Positions 27,522-36,566 of a stretch of DNA of 64,000 nucleotides are shown piece by piece (positions within the stretch are counted from its first letter, which is position 1; each line of letters opens with the position of its first letter). Made by a program: the position numbers and the translations under genes. Under the pieces are notes generated by a model. It was not told the origin of the DNA. It saw only the letters and a list, made by a program, of their open reading frames with translations, and did not search any database. Source of the stretch: Emticicia sp. C21 (GTDB taxonomy: Bacteria; Bacteroidota; Bacteroidia; Cytophagales; Spirosomataceae); contig NZ_QVMT01000006.1 in assembly GCF_003418935.1 (NCBI RefSeq), positions 310,001-374,000 of the forward strand, given 5' to 3'.

Positions 27522-29357
27522 ATGCAAAAAACAATCTACCACGATTTATTGCAATTAACACTCAATAAGATTTTCGGAACGTTAAGCGTCGAAGCCTTTG
27601 AGTCAGTATTTAGTTTGCTTGAATGGAAAGAAATATCAGGGGGCGAAGTCCTGTTTCATAAGGGCGACGAATCAGATAGTCTTTATGGCGTATTAAGTGG
27701 GCGATTGCAAGCCTACGTCACTGATAGTTCTGGTGAAAAAGTGATCCTCGGAGAAATTCCTCCGGGTGAAACGGTGGGAGAAATGGGAGTTTTCACCGAC
27801 TCTCCCCGAAGTGCTGATATTGTAGCTATTCGTGATTCGGTGCTCGTTAAAATCAGCAAAACTACCTTTGAGCGAATCATTATGGTCTCTCCCAGGGTCG
27901 TACTCAATATTACTAACCTGATTATTGAGCGATTAAACCGACAAAATCTTTCAAAAAAGACCAACTATAAAATTACCAACGTAGCTCTGGTCTGTCTGCA
28001 TAATTCAGAGGCCGAAAAAAAATTCTGTCGTAAAATCTATCAATCTCTAAGCAAACAGGAGAGTGGCCAGTATTTATCTGTTCCTATCATCAACGAGCAT
28101 TTTGATAATAATCAGATTGCTAATGTAGAAAAAGCAGATGTTGAAAAATACAGATTGCTGAGCAACTGGCTCGATGAGCAGGAAGCAAAATACAGTTATG
28201 TACTCTATGAAGCCGATTCTCTCACCAGCGAATGGACGAAAAGATGTATTCGTCAGGCAGATAAAGTTTTAGTTATTAGTGAAAGCAGTTATCCCCCAAC
28301 ACCTCAATCAGCGGAAACATCTTTATTATATAATCGGTTTTCAGATGTCAGCAAAACCCTTATCCTGATTCATCCTGCTAATTCAGGCTTGCCTATTGAC
28401 ACTTCTGTATGGTTAAAGAAACGACAAATCCAGCGTCATTTTCATGTGGAGCAGGATAAACCGGCTGATGTTGAGCGTATACGTCGTTACCTGATGGGAC
28501 AGTCTGTTGGTTTGGTTTTGTCAGGTGGAGGAGCCAGAGGCTTTGTACATGTAGGGGTTTATCGCGCATTGGAAGAATACGGCATTCCGGTAGATTTTGT
28601 GGGTGGAACAAGTATGGGCTCTATCATTGCTAGTTTCATTGCCATGGGTAATTCGGCAGACAAACTCTATAAGGCCATGCGGGAGATTTATCTGGATGGT
28701 AAAAATCCTACGTCTGATTTTAACCTGATTCCTTATTTCTCTCTGATTAAAGGGAAAAAAGTAGAAGAGATTCTTGAAAAATATTATGGAGCTGCTAACA
28801 TAGAAGACCTGTGGCGAAGTTTCTATTGCGTTTCTAGTAATATTACTAAAGCAGAGGCTGTTATTCATAAACATGGTCAATTACGCAAATATGTACGCGC
28901 CAGTATTTCTTTACCGGGTGTTTTTCCGCCTGTAATTGACGAAGATGGACTATTGGTTGATGGAGGTATTTTCAATAATACACCCGTTGATGTAATGCTT
29001 GCACAAGGGGTAGGTAAGGTGATTTCAGTAGATATGAATATACAACGCTCATTACAGAAAAAAGAAGAATTTCAGACAGGTGGTAGCTGGACTAACTTTA
29101 AAGAACGCGTGATGGGAAACAGCACAGGCGCAAAAATCCCGAATATGATGTCAATGATTTTTCAGTCGACTACCATTGCCAGTGATTTTAAGGCTAATCA
29201 GTATAAACCTTACTGCGACCTGTATATTAACCCAAATGTCAGCAATTTTGGTTTAATGGATTGGAAATCTTATGATAAAATTGTTGAAATCGGGTACCAG
29301 ACCGCTGTAAATGCTATTCAGGAACAATTGGCCGATACTATTGACTCCTTCAAATAA
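27522..29357 (+). CDS. Cyclic-nucleotide-binding domain fused to patatin-like phospholipase
   Basis: Residues 15-130 form a Crp-type cyclic-nucleotide-binding domain with the phosphate cassette GEMGVFTDSPRSADIVA. Residues 150-315 are a linker resembling that of bacterial NTE/RssA proteins. Residues 328-560 form a patatin lipase with oxyanion loop GGGARG (335-340), nucleophile Ser364 in GTSMG and Asp480 in VDGGIFNN, so the Ser-Asp dyad is intact. Lysophospholipase or phospholipase activity gated by cyclic nucleotide is expected from the domains. No signal peptide is seen, so it acts on the inner membrane face. The adenylate cyclase gene starts 9 bp downstream. Confidence 0.92.
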   Translation: MQKTIYHDLLQLTLNKIFGTLSVEAFESVFSLLEWKEISGGEVLFHKGDESDSLYGVLSGRLQAYVTDSSGEKVILGEIPPGETVGEMGVFTDSPRSADIVAIRDSVLVKISKTTFERIIMVSPRVVLNITNLIIERLNRQNLSKKTNYKITNVALVCLHNSEAEKKFCRKIYQSLSKQESGQYLSVPIINEHFDNNQIANVEKADVEKYRLLSNWLDEQEAKYSYVLYEADSLTSEWTKRCIRQADKVLVISESSYPPTPQSAETSLLYNRFSDVSKTLILIHPANSGLPIDTSVWLKKRQIQRHFHVEQDKPADVERIRRYLMGQSVGLVLSGGGARGFVHVGVYRALEEYGIPVDFVGGTSMGSIIASFIAMGNSADKLYKAMREIYLDGKNPTSDFNLIPYFSLIKGKKVEEILEKYYGAANIEDLWRSFYCVSSNITKAEAVIHKHGQLRKYVRASISLPGVFPPVIDEDGLLVDGGIFNNTPVDVMLAQGVGKVISVDMNIQRSLQKKEEFQTGGSWTNFKERVMGNSTGAKIPNMMSMIFQSTTIASDFKANQYKPYCDLYINPNVSNFGLMDWKSYDKIVEIGYQTAVNAIQEQLADTIDSFK

Positions 29358-29366
29358 TCCACAGGT

Positions 29367-30560
29367 ATGAAAAAACTTTTTTTAATCCTGGTCTTAACTA
29401 CCACGTTAAGCTATATTTCTGTTGCGCAAAACAGTAAACTGGATACCGCTACCTCAAAAAAAGGCTGGCGGCTATTTGGTAACAAAAAAGCCAGAGAACT
29501 GGAAAACTTATCACGCGAGAAGGGAAAGATTGAAAACGAAAAGAAACAACTGGAAAAACAAAACCAAGACCTGTACCTACAACAGCATGCGCTTGATTCA
29601 CAATTAGTGGCCACTAATCAGAGCCTTAAATTAATGAGTGAAGCACAGGTCAAGGCTGAATTCAGATTGCTGCAACAAAGGCAATTGCTAGACTCTGTTA
29701 CTTATTCTAAAGTTATTGATTCGCTCAAAATAAGTGAACAACAAACCGCATTGGAACAAAAGGAGGCAGAAGTAAAGCTCAAACGAAGCCAGACTAACCT
29801 ATTAATTGTAGCGGTATTTGCCATGCTTTGTCTGGCAGTCATTTTTTATAAGAGTATGGTGAATGTGAAAAAGTATTCAAAAATTATTGATGCTGAGAAA
29901 AACAAAGCCGAAAATCTATTGCTCAATATTCTACCAAAAGAAATAGCCGAAGAATTGAAAAAGAATGGATACTCAGAAGCCAGGTATTATCCTAAGGTGA
30001 GTGTATTGTTTTCAGATTTTGTGGGCTTTACTTTTTTAGCTGAAAAACTCACTCCACAGGAATTAGTGGCTGAGCTTGACTATTGTTTCAAGCGTTTCGA
30101 CCGGATAATGGAAAATAATAAGATTGAAAAGATAAAAACGATTGGCGATGCCTATATGGCCGCAGGAGGTGTGCCGATTTCAGATGATGAAACACATATT
30201 CGGGTAGTGAGGGCGGCTCTGGAAATGCAGGAGTTTGTAGAAGCACGTAAACAACAACGGAAAAGAGATAATCTTCCTTATTTTGAAGCCCGTGTCGGGA
30301 TTCATACCGGAGAATTGGTAGCAGGTATTGTGGGTGAAAAGAAATTTGCCTTCGACCTTTGGGGTGATACAGTCAATATTGCCTCACGGGTAGAATCTGT
30401 GAGCCTTCCCGGCAAAGTAAATATTTCAGAAGATACTTATCTGTTGATCAAGGATCGCTTTATCTGCTCAGACAGGGGTAAAAAAGACATCAAGAATCGT
30501 GGTGAAAAAGGAATGTATTTTGTTGAAAGTGAAATTATGGTAGTAGAAGAATTGGTTTGA
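29367..30560 (+). CDS. Membrane-anchored class III adenylate cyclase with extracytoplasmic coiled coil
   Basis: The 397-residue protein has a signal peptide (1-20), a long charged coiled coil (about 38-140), one membrane segment (about 145-166) and a cytoplasmic cyclase homology domain (about 205-390). Metal-binding Asp217 (FSDFVGF) and Asp261 (TIGDAYM) are present. Lys257 and Asp330 (FDLWGDTVN) are the adenine-specifying residues, and the N-x3-R transition-state pair is in NIASRVES, so it should make cAMP and not cGMP. With the CNB-patatin gene 9 bp upstream, I infer a closed signal module: the periplasmic coiled coil senses, the cyclase signals and the lipase responds. Confidence 0.92.
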   Translation: MKKLFLILVLTTTLSYISVAQNSKLDTATSKKGWRLFGNKKARELENLSREKGKIENEKKQLEKQNQDLYLQQHALDSQLVATNQSLKLMSEAQVKAEFRLLQQRQLLDSVTYSKVIDSLKISEQQTALEQKEAEVKLKRSQTNLLIVAVFAMLCLAVIFYKSMVNVKKYSKIIDAEKNKAENLLLNILPKEIAEELKKNGYSEARYYPKVSVLFSDFVGFTFLAEKLTPQELVAELDYCFKRFDRIMENNKIEKIKTIGDAYMAAGGVPISDDETHIRVVRAALEMQEFVEARKQQRKRDNLPYFEARVGIHTGELVAGIVGEKKFAFDLWGDTVNIASRVESVSLPGKVNISEDTYLLIKDRFICSDRGKKDIKNRGEKGMYFVESEIMVVEELV

Positions 30561-30561
30561 A

Positions 30562-31026
30562 CTATTCCACTTTCTTCTTTTTCATAAATACATAGGCAAC
30601 GCCTAAATTGGCCCGGAATATTCCTAAATCAAATTGCTTATTGGCATAAGGAGATAGTTCGAATACCCCTTGAAATTGTGGCACTTTTTCGAAAGGTGAA
30701 ACCCGTACGCCCAGGTTAAAGCAATAGCCTTCTAATGGCGCTCTTTTTTGAGGGTCAGTATTCAGATAATTCAGGAAATTTGCTTTTACGCCTACTCCGA
30801 TATACATTTTAGCTTTTCCTTTCGTCAGATTAACCATGGGTGCAATCTCTGTACTCAATGAAGAAAAATAAGAGTTCATCTGAAACCTGACATCTGCCCA
30901 TACCGGTTTATTTGGATTACTGGCGATCGAAAAAATAGAATTGAAAGGATAATAAGTAAGGGCCTGTGAATAACAAGCGTTTGTAAGTGTAATAAAACAA
31001 CAGATGAAGAGTAGTTTTTTAAACAT
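30562..31026 (-). CDS. Conserved hypothetical exported protein, possible small outer-membrane barrel
   Basis: The 154-residue product has a signal peptide (about 1-20, cut near CYSQA) and a mature part of alternating strands (VWADVRFQMNSY, KMYIGVGVKANF, CFNLGVRVSP, FRANLGVAYVF). That pattern is typical of an outer-membrane beta-barrel, ending close to an aromatic residue. No family name is certain. It is convergent with the cyclase gene, with 1 bp between stop codons. Confidence 0.75.
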   Translation of the reverse strand: MFKKLLFICCFITLTNACYSQALTYYPFNSIFSIASNPNKPVWADVRFQMNSYFSSLSTEIAPMVNLTKGKAKMYIGVGVKANFLNYLNTDPQKRAPLEGYCFNLGVRVSPFEKVPQFQGVFELSPYANKQFDLGIFRANLGVAYVFMKKKKVE

Positions 31027-31354
31027 ATGTCTGATTTAGATTTCCTGCCGCTAAGTTAAGATAAATATTCGTAGTACTTAATCTACATTTTAGAGTAATA
31101 TGGAATAAAAAACGGCTTCTTTGCTTAATTGGTACTTTTTAATAAAATTTGCAACAAATAAATACTTATGATAGTTAAGTCAATTAACCTGAATGCTTTA
31201 GGCAGATTAATATTTTTTTAATTAAATCTCAATAAATTATTGTCTCTTTCAGCGTTTGATTAAATACAATAAAAAAAGCCGTATAAATATAGACTCAGAT
31301 TGTACGTATATGGGTCTTTTTCCCTAATATTGAAAAAAAATACTGTGCCGCTCA
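31027..31354. other. AT-rich divergent intergenic region
   Basis: No gene, RNA or convincing promoter box is seen between the exported-protein gene and the FAH-family gene. Confidence 0.4.
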
Positions 31355-32197
31355 ATGAAAGCCTACAAAACTTTGCAAGGATTCGTTATCGAATACCAAA
31401 ACCAATACTTCCTTTCTCGCCATCAGGACTGGGATTTGTTTATTAACCGTGAAGATTTATTTTATGAATTGCAACGCGAAATACAATTGCTCTCACCTGT
31501 ACCCGAATACAAATCGTTAATCGACAATAGCTTACAGGCTCCTATACAATCGCAGGAAGTATGGGCATCGGGTGTTACTTATATGCGAAGCAGAGATGCT
31601 CGTATGGAAGAGTCGAAAAAAGCAGGTGGCGATAATTTTTATGATAGGGTATACGATGCCGAGCGTCCTGAGCTTTTCTTTAAATCTACGCCACATCGTG
31701 TAGTAGGGTCAGGTCAGAAAGTGCGTATCCGCAAAGACTCTAAATGGAATGTACCAGAACCTGAATTGACTTTATTTATCAATTCAAAAGGACAGATTTC
31801 GGGTTATACTTGTGGTAATGATATGAGTTCAAGAGATATAGAAGGTGAAAACCCTTTGTATCTGCCACAGGCTAAATCATACGATAAAAGTACAGCTATA
31901 GGCCCATGTATTACCATTCTGGACGAGCCTATTATATCGGAGACCCAAATCAAGTTGGAGATTATCCGTTATGATTTGCCATATTTTACCGATTTCATCG
32001 CTATCAATCGGATGAAACGAAAACATACCGAATTGGTTGAATTCCTGTTCCGTGAAACTTCTTTCCCTCATGGTTGCTTCCTGATGACGGGTACAGGGAT
32101 TGTACCGCCGGATGATTTTACGTTAGAAGTAGGCGACGAAATCAGAATCACAATTGAGGGGATTGGTACTTTGGTAAATACAGTAGAAACAAAATAA
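31355..32197 (+). CDS. Fumarylacetoacetate hydrolase family protein, probable 2-keto-3-deoxy sugar-acid dehydratase
   Basis: The C-terminal two thirds (about 95-280) form the FAH fold with acidic metal ligands in [11 protein letters not shown] and the block [21 protein letters not shown]. These are typical of the branch that includes 2-keto-3-deoxy-arabinonate dehydratase. Family members cleave or dehydrate 2-keto acids using Mg2+. A ketoglutarate semialdehyde dehydrogenase-like gene starts 57 bp downstream. That pair is the end of the non-phosphorylating pentose (Weimberg-type) route: 2-keto-3-deoxy-pentonate to 2-ketoglutarate semialdehyde to 2-ketoglutarate. The precise pentose is unknown. 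Confidence 0.85.
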   Translation: MKAYKTLQGFVIEYQNQYFLSRHQDWDLFINREDLFYELQREIQLLSPVPEYKSLIDNSLQAPIQSQEVWASGVTYMRSRDARMEESKKAGGDNFYDRVYDAERPELFFKSTPHRVVGSGQKVRIRKDSKWNVPEPELTLFINSKGQISGYTCGNDMSSRDIEGENPLYLPQAKSYDKSTAIGPCITILDEPIISETQIKLEIIRYDLPYFTDFIAINRMKRKHTELVEFLFRETSFPHGCFLMTGTGIVPPDDFTLEVGDEIRITIEGIGTLVNTVETK

Positions 32198-32254
32198 AAC
32201 AAATAAAGACTTAAGTAACGGAGACAATAGCGATTCGTTCATAATAAACCTGAC

Positions 32255-33817
32255 ATGCAACTCACAGGAAGAAATATCATTGGTTTCGAGACCTTTTCAG
32301 AAGGCACAGTTGCCATACAAAGTATAAATCCGGCTACAGGCGAGACCTTAGCCCCGCTTTTCTTTAAAGCTACACTTGAAGAGCTCGACTACGCCGCAGA
32401 AAAAGCAGAAAAAGCTTTTCAGGTTTATCGGAAGAAATCAGGCTTTGAAAAAGCTAATTTCTTAGAGAAAATTGCTGAAGAAATAGAAAACTTAGGTGAT
32501 AACTTATTAGAAAGGTATATGTTGGAATCAGGCTTGCCACAAGGCAGAGCCGTAGGGGAAAGAGGTAGAACTACAGGGCAATTGCGCTTGTTTGCTAAAC
32601 TCTTACGTGAGGGCTCATGGGTAAATGCCCGTATTGACCCTGGTATGCCAGACCGCCAACCTCTTCCTCGTGTTGATTTGCGTTCGATGGAGCGTCCATT
32701 GGGTGTGGTAGGTGTTTTTGGCGCAAGTAACTTCCCATTAGCTTTCTCTGTGGCGGGTGGAGATACCACCTCAGCATTCGCTGCAGGTTGCCCGGTGATT
32801 GTAAAAGCACATCCTGCCCACTTAGGTACATCAGAATTAGTAGCTCAGGCTGTACAAAAAGCTGCAGAGGCAACTGGTATGCCTGATGGTGTATTCTCGA
32901 TGCTATTTGATGATGGTCATGAAATAGGGATGGCATTGGTGAAACATCCGGCCGTAAAAGCGATTGGTTTTACGGGTTCATTAAGAGGTGGTAAAGCTTT
33001 ATTTGATGCTGCCGCCAGTCGCCCTGAGCCGATTCCGGTATATGCAGAAATGGGTAGTATAAACCCTGTATTTGTATTGCCAAAAATATTGACAGAAAAA
33101 GGCCGTACTATTGCAAATTCTTATTTGTCTTCTGTCACCTTAGGCGTTGGACAGTTTTGTACTAATCCGGGAATTTTGTTTTTGCAGAATGACAAGGATT
33201 TTATTGATGAAATAGAAAAAAATGCACCGGATACACAGGGAGGTGTGATGCTTACACCAGGTATCCGTGATGCGTATGTGAGAGGAACCGAACACTCGAA
33301 GCAATATACCAAAGTAATAGGTATTGGTAAGGCATCGGAAGGCTATACAGCTGTAGAACCTGTGTTTCTGCATACAGATATTGAATCATGGAATGCACAG
33401 CCTGATTTGGCAGAAGAGATTTTCGGACCTACCAGCTTGATTGTAGAAGCAAATACCAAAGAAGAGATTCTGATAGCGGCCCAAAACCTGACAGGTCACC
33501 TGACAGCAACCGTGCACGGTACAGCAGAAGATTTGGAAGAATATAGTGAACTACTGGATATTCTGGAACAAAAGGTAGGTAGATTGATTATTAATGGTTT
33601 ACCAACAGGGGTAGAGGTTGGTCATGCAATGGTGCATGGCGGGCCATTCCCGGCTACCACCGATTCTCGTTCTACTTCGGTAGGTACAGGAGCTATTACC
33701 CGTTTTACCCGTCCGGTAAGTTTTCAGGATTTCCCTGATGCGTTATTGCCGGATGAACTGAAAAACGATAATCCGCTGAGCATCTGGCGATTGGTTGATG
33801 GAGAGTTGAAGAAATAG
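32255..33817 (+). CDS. Aldehyde dehydrogenase (NADP+), 2-ketoglutarate semialdehyde dehydrogenase-like
   Basis: The 520-residue ALDH has the catalytic Cys in GVGQFCTNPG, which is the KGSADH-type context, the general base Glu in VYAEMGSINP and the cofactor region GVVGVFGASNFPLAFS with VKAHPAHLGTS. It would oxidise 2-ketoglutarate semialdehyde to 2-ketoglutarate, feeding the TCA cycle. The FAH-family dehydratase upstream supplies the semialdehyde, so the two likely form an operon. A perfect terminator lies 113 bp beyond the stop. Confidence 0.9.
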   Translation: MQLTGRNIIGFETFSEGTVAIQSINPATGETLAPLFFKATLEELDYAAEKAEKAFQVYRKKSGFEKANFLEKIAEEIENLGDNLLERYMLESGLPQGRAVGERGRTTGQLRLFAKLLREGSWVNARIDPGMPDRQPLPRVDLRSMERPLGVVGVFGASNFPLAFSVAGGDTTSAFAAGCPVIVKAHPAHLGTSELVAQAVQKAAEATGMPDGVFSMLFDDGHEIGMALVKHPAVKAIGFTGSLRGGKALFDAAASRPEPIPVYAEMGSINPVFVLPKILTEKGRTIANSYLSSVTLGVGQFCTNPGILFLQNDKDFIDEIEKNAPDTQGGVMLTPGIRDAYVRGTEHSKQYTKVIGIGKASEGYTAVEPVFLHTDIESWNAQPDLAEEIFGPTSLIVEANTKEEILIAAQNLTGHLTATVHGTAEDLEEYSELLDILEQKVGRLIINGLPTGVEVGHAMVHGGPFPATTDSRSTSVGTGAITRFTRPVSFQDFPDALLPDELKNDNPLSIWRLVDGELKK

Positions 33818-33930
33818 TTTGTTTATATATGTGTCGACTTTAGTCGGCACTGTATAGAAAAAATACCTTTGTTATTTTAGACGGCGACCGCGACGGCGGA
33901 CCGTTTTATTCGCTGAAATTCGATAAAAAC

Positions 33931-33958
33931 AAAAGAGGAACCGCGTGGTTCCTCTTTT
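33931..33958. terminator. Bidirectional terminator between the ALDH gene and fabI
   Basis: AAAAGAGGAACC (33931-33942) pairs perfectly with GGTTCCTCTTTT (33947-33958) around GCGT, with A and T tracts on both flanks. Confidence 0.9.
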
Positions 33959-33979
33959 CATATATATGCCTGGTTGAAA

Positions 33980-34789
33980 TTAATCCAACAAGCCCATTAC
34001 ATCTTCTGAAATACCGGTATTAACAAATCCTCCGTCGTGGAAAAGATTTTGCATGGTTACCATTTTGGTAAGGTCAGAGAAAAGGGTGATTACATAATCT
34101 GCACAATCATCTGCCGAAGCATTGCCTAGTGGAGCAATTTTATCAGCGAAATCGTAGAATTTATCAAAACCTCCGATACCTGTACCAGCCGTTGTTTTAG
34201 TAGGTGACTGCGAAACAGTATTTACACGTACTTTTTTCAGTTTACCATAACGGTAGCCATAGCTACGGGCAATTGACTCTAACATCGCTTTAGCTTCTGC
34301 CATATCAGTATAGAATGGGAATGTACGTTGAGCTGCCATATAAGTTAAGCCAACTACTGAACCCCACTCATTGATAGCATCCAGTTTCTCGGCTACCTGC
34401 AGGAATTTATGGAAAGATAAAGCAGATACATCTACACTTTTCATAAACCAGTCATAGTTCAAATCGCCATAGGCTTTACCTTTACGGATATTTGGCGACA
34501 TGCCGATAGAGTGCAATACGAAGTCTACTTTTCCACCCAAAACATCCATTGATTTGGTGTAAAGATTTTCAATTTCTTCTACCACTGTTGCATCTGCCGG
34601 AATGATTTCTGCCTCACAGGCTTCGGCTAATTTCTTGATTTCGCCCATGCGCATTGCAATAGGAGCATTTGTTAAAACGATTGATGCACCTTCTTCTTTT
34701 GCTTTCAGTGCAACTTTCCAGGCAATAGATTTTTCGTCTAATGCACCTGAAATAATACCCTTTTTACCTTTAAGTAATCCGTATGCCAT
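33980..34789 (-). CDS. fabI: Enoyl-[acyl-carrier-protein] reductase (NADH)
   Basis: FabI reduces trans-2-enoyl-ACP, the last step of each fatty-acid elongation cycle. The 269-residue SDR-type protein starts with KKGIISGALDEKSIAW (family form G-x5-SIA). It has the catalytic Tyr and Lys separated by six residues in FPFYTDMAEAKAM, and the substrate-loop block VNTVSQSPTKTTAGTGI. It is a single-gene unit with a possible -7 box TACCTTTG at 34858-34865 on its strand. Confidence 0.96.
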   Translation of the reverse strand: MAYGLLKGKKGIISGALDEKSIAWKVALKAKEEGASIVLTNAPIAMRMGEIKKLAEACEAEIIPADATVVEEIENLYTKSMDVLGGKVDFVLHSIGMSPNIRKGKAYGDLNYDWFMKSVDVSALSFHKFLQVAEKLDAINEWGSVVGLTYMAAQRTFPFYTDMAEAKAMLESIARSYGYRYGKLKKVRVNTVSQSPTKTTAGTGIGGFDKFYDFADKIAPLGNASADDCADYVITLFSDLTKMVTMQNLFHDGGFVNTGISEDVMGLLD

Positions 34790-34942
34790 GATGAGTAAGT
34801 TTTAAATCTGTATACGTAGAAGTATCTACGCTAATGTCATAATAATATTTTGAGTGCCAAAGGTAGTTATTTTCTAAAATAATAAAAAAACATCGGATGT
34901 TTTTGCTTGGCACATCTTACCTCTACGTTTACAGACTTAAAT

Positions 34943-35440
34943 TTACTTGACTAATCCTTGCTCAAATAGTTCATCCAGACGTTCGTGTCCTTCCTTTACT
35001 CCGGTTTCCATATTAGAACGTAACATCATGTCCCGGTCGGCCACTGACTGGAAGACGGATATCGAAGTTACTCTTGTTCTGTTGTCAGGCAGAGTTTCAA
35101 ACTTAGCACTATCAAGCGAAACATGACCTTTGGCTCCTTCAAACTCAAAGGTCTGAACAGCCGACTCTGGGGCAGTAATATCATGAAAAACGCCTCTGAA
35201 AGCGTATTCTTCACCATTTTTACCTGTATGTATATATCTGTATTCTCCACCACTTCTGGCATCAAATTTATCAACATGCATTTCATAGCCTCTCGGCCCA
35301 AGCCATAATTTCAATAATTCGGGGTCAGTATAGGCTTTAAATACTAATTCTCTTGGTGCTTCAAATTCACGGGTTATAATAATCTCCTGTTTACCTGATT
35401 CTCCGACAATTTTGGTTTCATTCTTACTTTTCATAATCAT
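34943..35440 (-). CDS. SRPBCC/AHSA1 domain protein
   Basis: The 165-residue protein has a START-like AHSA1 fold: EIIITREFEAPRELVFKAYTDPELLKLWLGP at the start and a C-terminal helix WLDEL-like end (GHERLDELFEQGL). The family binds hydrophobic ligands, but the function of this branch is not known. It is the third gene of the arsR-VOC-SRPBCC unit on the minus strand, a set commonly found together in Bacteroidota. Confidence 0.88.
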   Translation of the reverse strand: MIMKSKNETKIVGESGKQEIIITREFEAPRELVFKAYTDPELLKLWLGPRGYEMHVDKFDARSGGEYRYIHTGKNGEEYAFRGVFHDITAPESAVQTFEFEGAKGHVSLDSAKFETLPDNRTRVTSISVFQSVADRDMMLRSNMETGVKEGHERLDELFEQGLVK

Positions 35441-35492
35441 TATTTGTTTTAATTGTGATTGGATAATTTATAATATAGATTTTATGCTAAGC

Positions 35493-35957
35493 CTATTCTT
35501 TCTCATACGCATCTTTCAATTGCTGAATATCAATTTTCTCCATTTGCATCATAGCATTCATGACATTGCGCGCTTTTACCGGATTTGGGTCATTTAAAAA
35601 CTTACCCAAAGTATCAGGAATAATCTGCCATGAAACACCGAATTTGTCCCTTAGCCAACCACATCTATCAGGCTTACCACCATCGGCTATTAGTTTGTCC
35701 CACAAATCGTTTACTTCTTCCTGTGTTTTGCAATCCACAAAGAATGAAACAGCCGGAGTGAAAGAATAATGAGGGCCGCCATCGAGCATCATAAAATCCT
35801 GTCCTTCCAGCTGGATTTTGGCGGTCATGACTTTGTCGCCCATTTTTTTGACAAATAAGACTTTAGTATCTTTAAATACAGAAGTATATAATTCAATGGC
35901 TTCGTCAACATTGCCGTTATACCATAAAAAAGGAGTGATTTTTTGTGAGGTTTCCAT
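35493..35957 (-). CDS. VOC family protein, PhnB-like
   Basis: The 154-residue protein is of the PhnB/3-demethylubiquinone methyltransferase-like VOC branch. It reads ITPFLWYNGNVDEAIELYTSVF at the start, LDGGPHYSFTPAVSFFVDC in the middle and DKFGVSWQIIPDTLGKFL at the end. The enzymatic role is unknown. It lies 36 bp after arsR and 52 bp before the SRPBCC gene, so all three are likely transcribed from the arsR promoter. Confidence 0.88.
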   Translation of the reverse strand: METSQKITPFLWYNGNVDEAIELYTSVFKDTKVLFVKKMGDKVMTAKIQLEGQDFMMLDGGPHYSFTPAVSFFVDCKTQEEVNDLWDKLIADGGKPDRCGWLRDKFGVSWQIIPDTLGKFLNDPNPVKARNVMNAMMQMEKIDIQQLKDAYEKE

Positions 35958-35993
35958 ATGCTTTTGTGAATTGTTTGTGAGTAATAGGTTTGT

Positions 35994-36326
35994 TTAATTA
36001 TGTTGGTCGTCCGTATTCTGTTGGAGTTGATGTAATAAATTGTCCAATGCATCAAACTTGTGTTCCCATACCTGTTTATATTGTTCTACCCAATTGGCTA
36101 CTTCGCTCAGTTTCTCCAGTTTGGCTATGCAATAGCTCTCCCTACCCTGTTTCTGAATCACAATAAGGCCGCATTCGGTCAGTATTTTAATATGCTTCGA
36201 AACTGCCTGACGGCTGATGTCAAAGGTTTCGGCCACTGAGTTTAGATTTAATGATTGTTTGGCTACTACGCCAATAATTTCTCTTCTGGTGGGGTCGGCT
36301 ATCGCCTGAAAAACATCTCGTCTCAT
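35994..36326 (-). CDS. ArsR family winged-helix repressor
   Basis: The 110-residue regulator begins with FQAIADPTRREIIGVVAKQ, the SdpR-like ArsR signature. Its recognition helix is VAETFDISRQAVSKHIKILTECG. No metal-binding CxxC or ELCVCD motif is visible, so it is of the non-metal type. Two inverted repeats with GCAAC/GTTGC arms cover its own promoter, so autorepression and control of the two genes behind it is expected. Confidence 0.92.
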   Translation of the reverse strand: MRRDVFQAIADPTRREIIGVVAKQSLNLNSVAETFDISRQAVSKHIKILTECGLIVIQKQGRESYCIAKLEKLSEVANWVEQYKQVWEHKFDALDNLLHQLQQNTDDQHN

Positions 36327-36344
36327 ATCTATTCAAATTATTAA

Positions 36345-36391
36345 TGCAACTAATCGGTTGCAAATATATGCGCAACTCTTCGGTTGCGCAA
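36345..36391 (-). promoter_or_regulatory. arsR operon promoter with two ArsR operators
   Basis: The -7 box TATATTTG (36361-36368) and TTG -33 box (36389-36391) have a 20-bp spacer. One inverted repeat, TGCAAC-N6-GTTGCA (36345-36362), lies over the start of transcription. A second, GCGCAAC-N6-GTTGCGC (36370-36389), fills the spacer. This is a classic repression layout. Confidence 0.85.
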
Positions 36392-36489
36392 ATTTTTTTC
36401 TGATTTTTTTCATAAAGTGTTTTTATCCATGCATAATGCGTTGTTATCAAAGCTTTTATGAGGATGGTCTACACGTAGGCATTCATAAA

Positions 36490-36520
36490 TTGCTTTAAGA
36501 AAGATTTATTTGTACTTTTG
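36490..36520 (+). promoter_or_regulatory. Promoter of the TonB receptor operon
   Basis: TTG at 36490-36492 and TACTTTTG at 36513-36520 have a 20-bp spacer, 46 bp before the ATG at 36567. Confidence 0.75.
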
Positions 36521-36566
36521 ATAGAATACAATACTTTAACCGTCTATTTCACTATTAACCCAATCT

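Noticed and set aside
27522-30560. CBASS or Pycsar defence system
   Set aside because: The cyclase has an envelope sensor region and the effector a Crp-type domain, unlike CBASS/Pycsar proteins; kept as a signalling module.
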